A stretch of 64,000 nt of DNA from the NCBI RefSeq assembly GCF_003665095.1, contig NZ_RCHV01000002.1, positions 2,538,001 to 2,602,000 on the forward strand. The letters run 5' to 3'. Positions 62,720 through 64,000 of this stretch are shown in pieces. The position numbers and the translations under genes were made by a program. Source of the stretch: Streptomyces sp. Z26 (lineage in GTDB: Bacteria > Actinomycetota > Actinomycetes > Streptomycetales > Streptomycetaceae). The notes beneath the pieces were generated by a model. That model was not told where the DNA came from. It saw nothing but the letters and a program-made list of their open reading frames with translations, and searched no databases. Each line of letters opens with the position of its first letter. Positions within the stretch are counted from its first letter, which is position 1.

Positions 62720-63762
62720 TGAGCGTGTTCCGGCACCCGGGGCGCCACCGCGTCGCCGTCCTCGTACGGCACGGCCTGCTCCCCCTCGAACTCGGCATCC
62801 CGCACCGCGTGTTGGGCCAGGCCCGGAGCGCGGCGGGCGAGCCGCTGTACTCCGTCGCGACCTGCTCCCCGACGCCCGGCGCGGTGCGTACGGACGCGGA
62901 CTTCACCGTCGACGTCCCGCACGGCCCGGAGGCGCTGGCCGAGGCGGACACGGTGCTCGTCCCCGCGTCACACGGGCCCGACGAGCCGTACGCCCGGGGC
63001 GCGTTGGAGCCCCCGCTGGCGGCGGCGCTGGAACGGGTACGGCCCGGCGCCCGGATCGCCTCCATCTGCACCGGCGCGTTCGTGCTGGCCGCCGCCGGGC
63101 TGCTCGACGGGCGGCGCGCGACCACCCACTGGGCGTCCTGCGCCCGGCTCCAACGCCTCTTCCCCGACGTACGCGTCGACCCGGACGTGCTCTACGTCGC
63201 CGACGGCCCGGTGTGGACGTCCGCGGGCGTCGCCTCCGGGATCGACCTGTGCCTGCACATGGTGCGCGAGGACTTCGGCGCGGCCGTCGCCAACGCGGTG
63301 GCGCGCCGCACCGTCGTACCGCCCCACCGGGACGGCGGGCAGGCGCAGTTCGTCGAACGGCCCGTCCCCGAGCCCGGCACGTCCGGCACCGGCGCGGCGC
63401 GGGCATGGGCGCTGAAGCACCTCGAACGGCCGCTGACGCTACGGGAGTTGGCGGAACGGGAGGCGATGAGCGTACGGACCTTCACGCGCCGTTTCCGGGC
63501 GGAGGTCGGCGTGAGCCCGCAGCAGTGGCTCACCCGGCAGCGCGTCGAACGGGCCCGGCAGTTGCTGGAGGAGACGGACCTGCCCGTCGACCGGGTCGCG
63601 GCGGACGCGGGCTTCGGTTCGGCGTCGGCGCTCCGGGCGCACCTCCAGACGGCGTTGGGGGTGTCACCGAGCGCGTACCGGCGGACGTTCCGCGCGACGG
63701 CGACGCGTACGGCGGGGACGGCGACCACAGCGGGTACGACGGCAGGTACGGCGGCGGGCTGA
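62719..63762 (+). CDS. GlxA-family regulator (DJ-1/PfpI plus AraC HTH), second copy
   Basis: The 347-residue protein is a close paralogue of the one at 60245: same order of domains, shared ADTVLVPASHGPDEP, SICTGAFVLAAAGLL and VERARQLLEETDLPVDRVA. Differences concentrate in the N-terminus and the first half of the sensor domain. A Thr/Ala/Gly tail ends it. GAGGA lies before the ATG at 62719. Confidence 0.95.
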   Translation: MSVFRHPGRHRVAVLVRHGLLPLELGIPHRVLGQARSAAGEPLYSVATCSPTPGAVRTDADFTVDVPHGPEALAEADTVLVPASHGPDEPYARGALEPPLAAALERVRPGARIASICTGAFVLAAAGLLDGRRATTHWASCARLQRLFPDVRVDPDVLYVADGPVWTSAGVASGIDLCLHMVREDFGAAVANAVARRTVVPPHRDGGQAQFVERPVPEPGTSGTGAARAWALKHLERPLTLRELAEREAMSVRTFTRRFRAEVGVSPQQWLTRQRVERARQLLEETDLPVDRVAADAGFGSASALRAHLQTALGVSPSAYRRTFRATATRTAGTATTAGTTAGTAAG

Positions 63763-63957
63763 GGCGTACGGGCGGGTCGGGTGGCGGCGCACCCGCGCCC
63801 ACCGCGAGCGGGGCACGGCGGAACCGCCACCCGGCCCCGGCGTCGGACCCTGCCTCCGGAGGGAGGCCGGCGCCGACCGCGACCCGTACTCGTCGAGGCG
63901 TCCGGCGACCCTCGGCGTCCCCTCACGACGCGCCGCTTCACCCAAGAGTGAGGAACC

Positions 63958-64000
63958 GTGCACAGTACGTCAACACCCGGCGTCCGCCCGGCGGTCCGGA
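63958..64000 (+). CDS. Possible start of a further gene (cut by the window edge)
   Basis: GTG at 63958 follows GAGGAA at short distance and opens a frame VHSTSTPGVRPAVR to the end. Only 14 codons are visible, so this is tentative. The 195 bp before it hold no other gene. Confidence 0.3.
   Translation, partial: MHSTSTPGVRPAVR

Noticed and set aside
63664..63963. Minus-strand frame of 99 codons at the right end
   Set aside because: Arg/Pro-rich with no domain and no ribosome-binding site; opposite to the regulator's end.
1..64000. tRNA, rRNA, riboswitch or insertion sequence
   Set aside because: No cloverleaf arms with conserved TTCGA-type loops, no rRNA sequence, and no transposase with terminal inverted repeats was recognised by eye. 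A covariance-model scan could still find a small RNA.

Overview
The window is high-GC actinobacterial DNA, almost certainly from a Streptomyces or close relative. The evidence is third-position G/C bias, frequent GTG and occasional TTG starts, and family content: XRE/DUF5753 regulators paired with DUF397 proteins, a DUF574-type methyltransferase, a fused FbiC for coenzyme F420, a Cvn conservon, a SARP-NB-ARC-TPR regulator and a Ser/Thr kinase with a propeller. Genes are dense on both strands and no rRNA or tRNA was recognised.

Layout. 1-10 kb: a truncated XRE regulator, an SDR and a 4-OT-like tautomerase, a NERD protein, a lone ClpP, an FHA protein, an ABC-2 pair coupled to a LuxR-type two-component system, and a Sua5/YciO protein. 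10-20 kb: two tiny genes, a PEP-synthase/Rph-like enzyme coupled to a membrane protein, an orphan sugar-binding lipoprotein, a SpoIIE phosphatase, and a first DUF397/XRE locus with 12-bp iterons. 20-37 kb: a DUF574 methyltransferase, an ATP-dependent DNA ligase, a large membrane protein, a D-Ala-D-Ala carboxypeptidase with a very long disordered tail, a GPP34 protein, a second XRE/DUF397 locus, an ADP-ribosylglycohydrolase, fbiC, a Ddn-like F420-binding protein, a CehA/McbA metallohydrolase, a RibD-C/DHFR-like protein and an EF-hand protein.

37.4-39.6 kb is an accessory island of lower GC. It holds an I-E-type CRISPR array (13 intact repeats plus one degenerate end repeat, with one spacer of only 12 bp), its likely leader, a strong hairpin, an alpha/beta-hydrolase broken by a frameshift in a homopolymer, and a two-repeat remnant array. 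No cas gene is present.

39.7-45.7 kb: a P450 diverges from a complete conservon (cvnA-B-C-D plus a P450). That last P450 resembles CYP157 and lacks the ExxR motif. 46-54.3 kb: a 982-residue SARP-type regulator is followed by two very small proteins sharing DHHG-x-x-EPA repeats (one cytosolic, one with a signal peptide), a four-helix membrane protein with a His-rich tail, and a convergent PknB-like kinase with a PQQ propeller. I regard this as the best candidate for an undescribed system: a stress-sensing regulator controlling small repeat peptides of unknown role.

54.5-64 kb: a two-domain VOC protein, a TetR regulator, a secreted subtilisin, then a redox/export block. In the block a flavoprotein monooxygenase, an NQO-like quinone reductase and an MFS exporter alternate with two paralogous GlxA/AraC-type activators. 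Both activators carry the same inverted repeat with a 17-bp spacer overlapping the start codon.

Starts were chosen by ribosome-binding site, family alignment and overlap with neighbours, and alternatives are given where unsure. All names rest on recognising motifs by eye; no database search was run.
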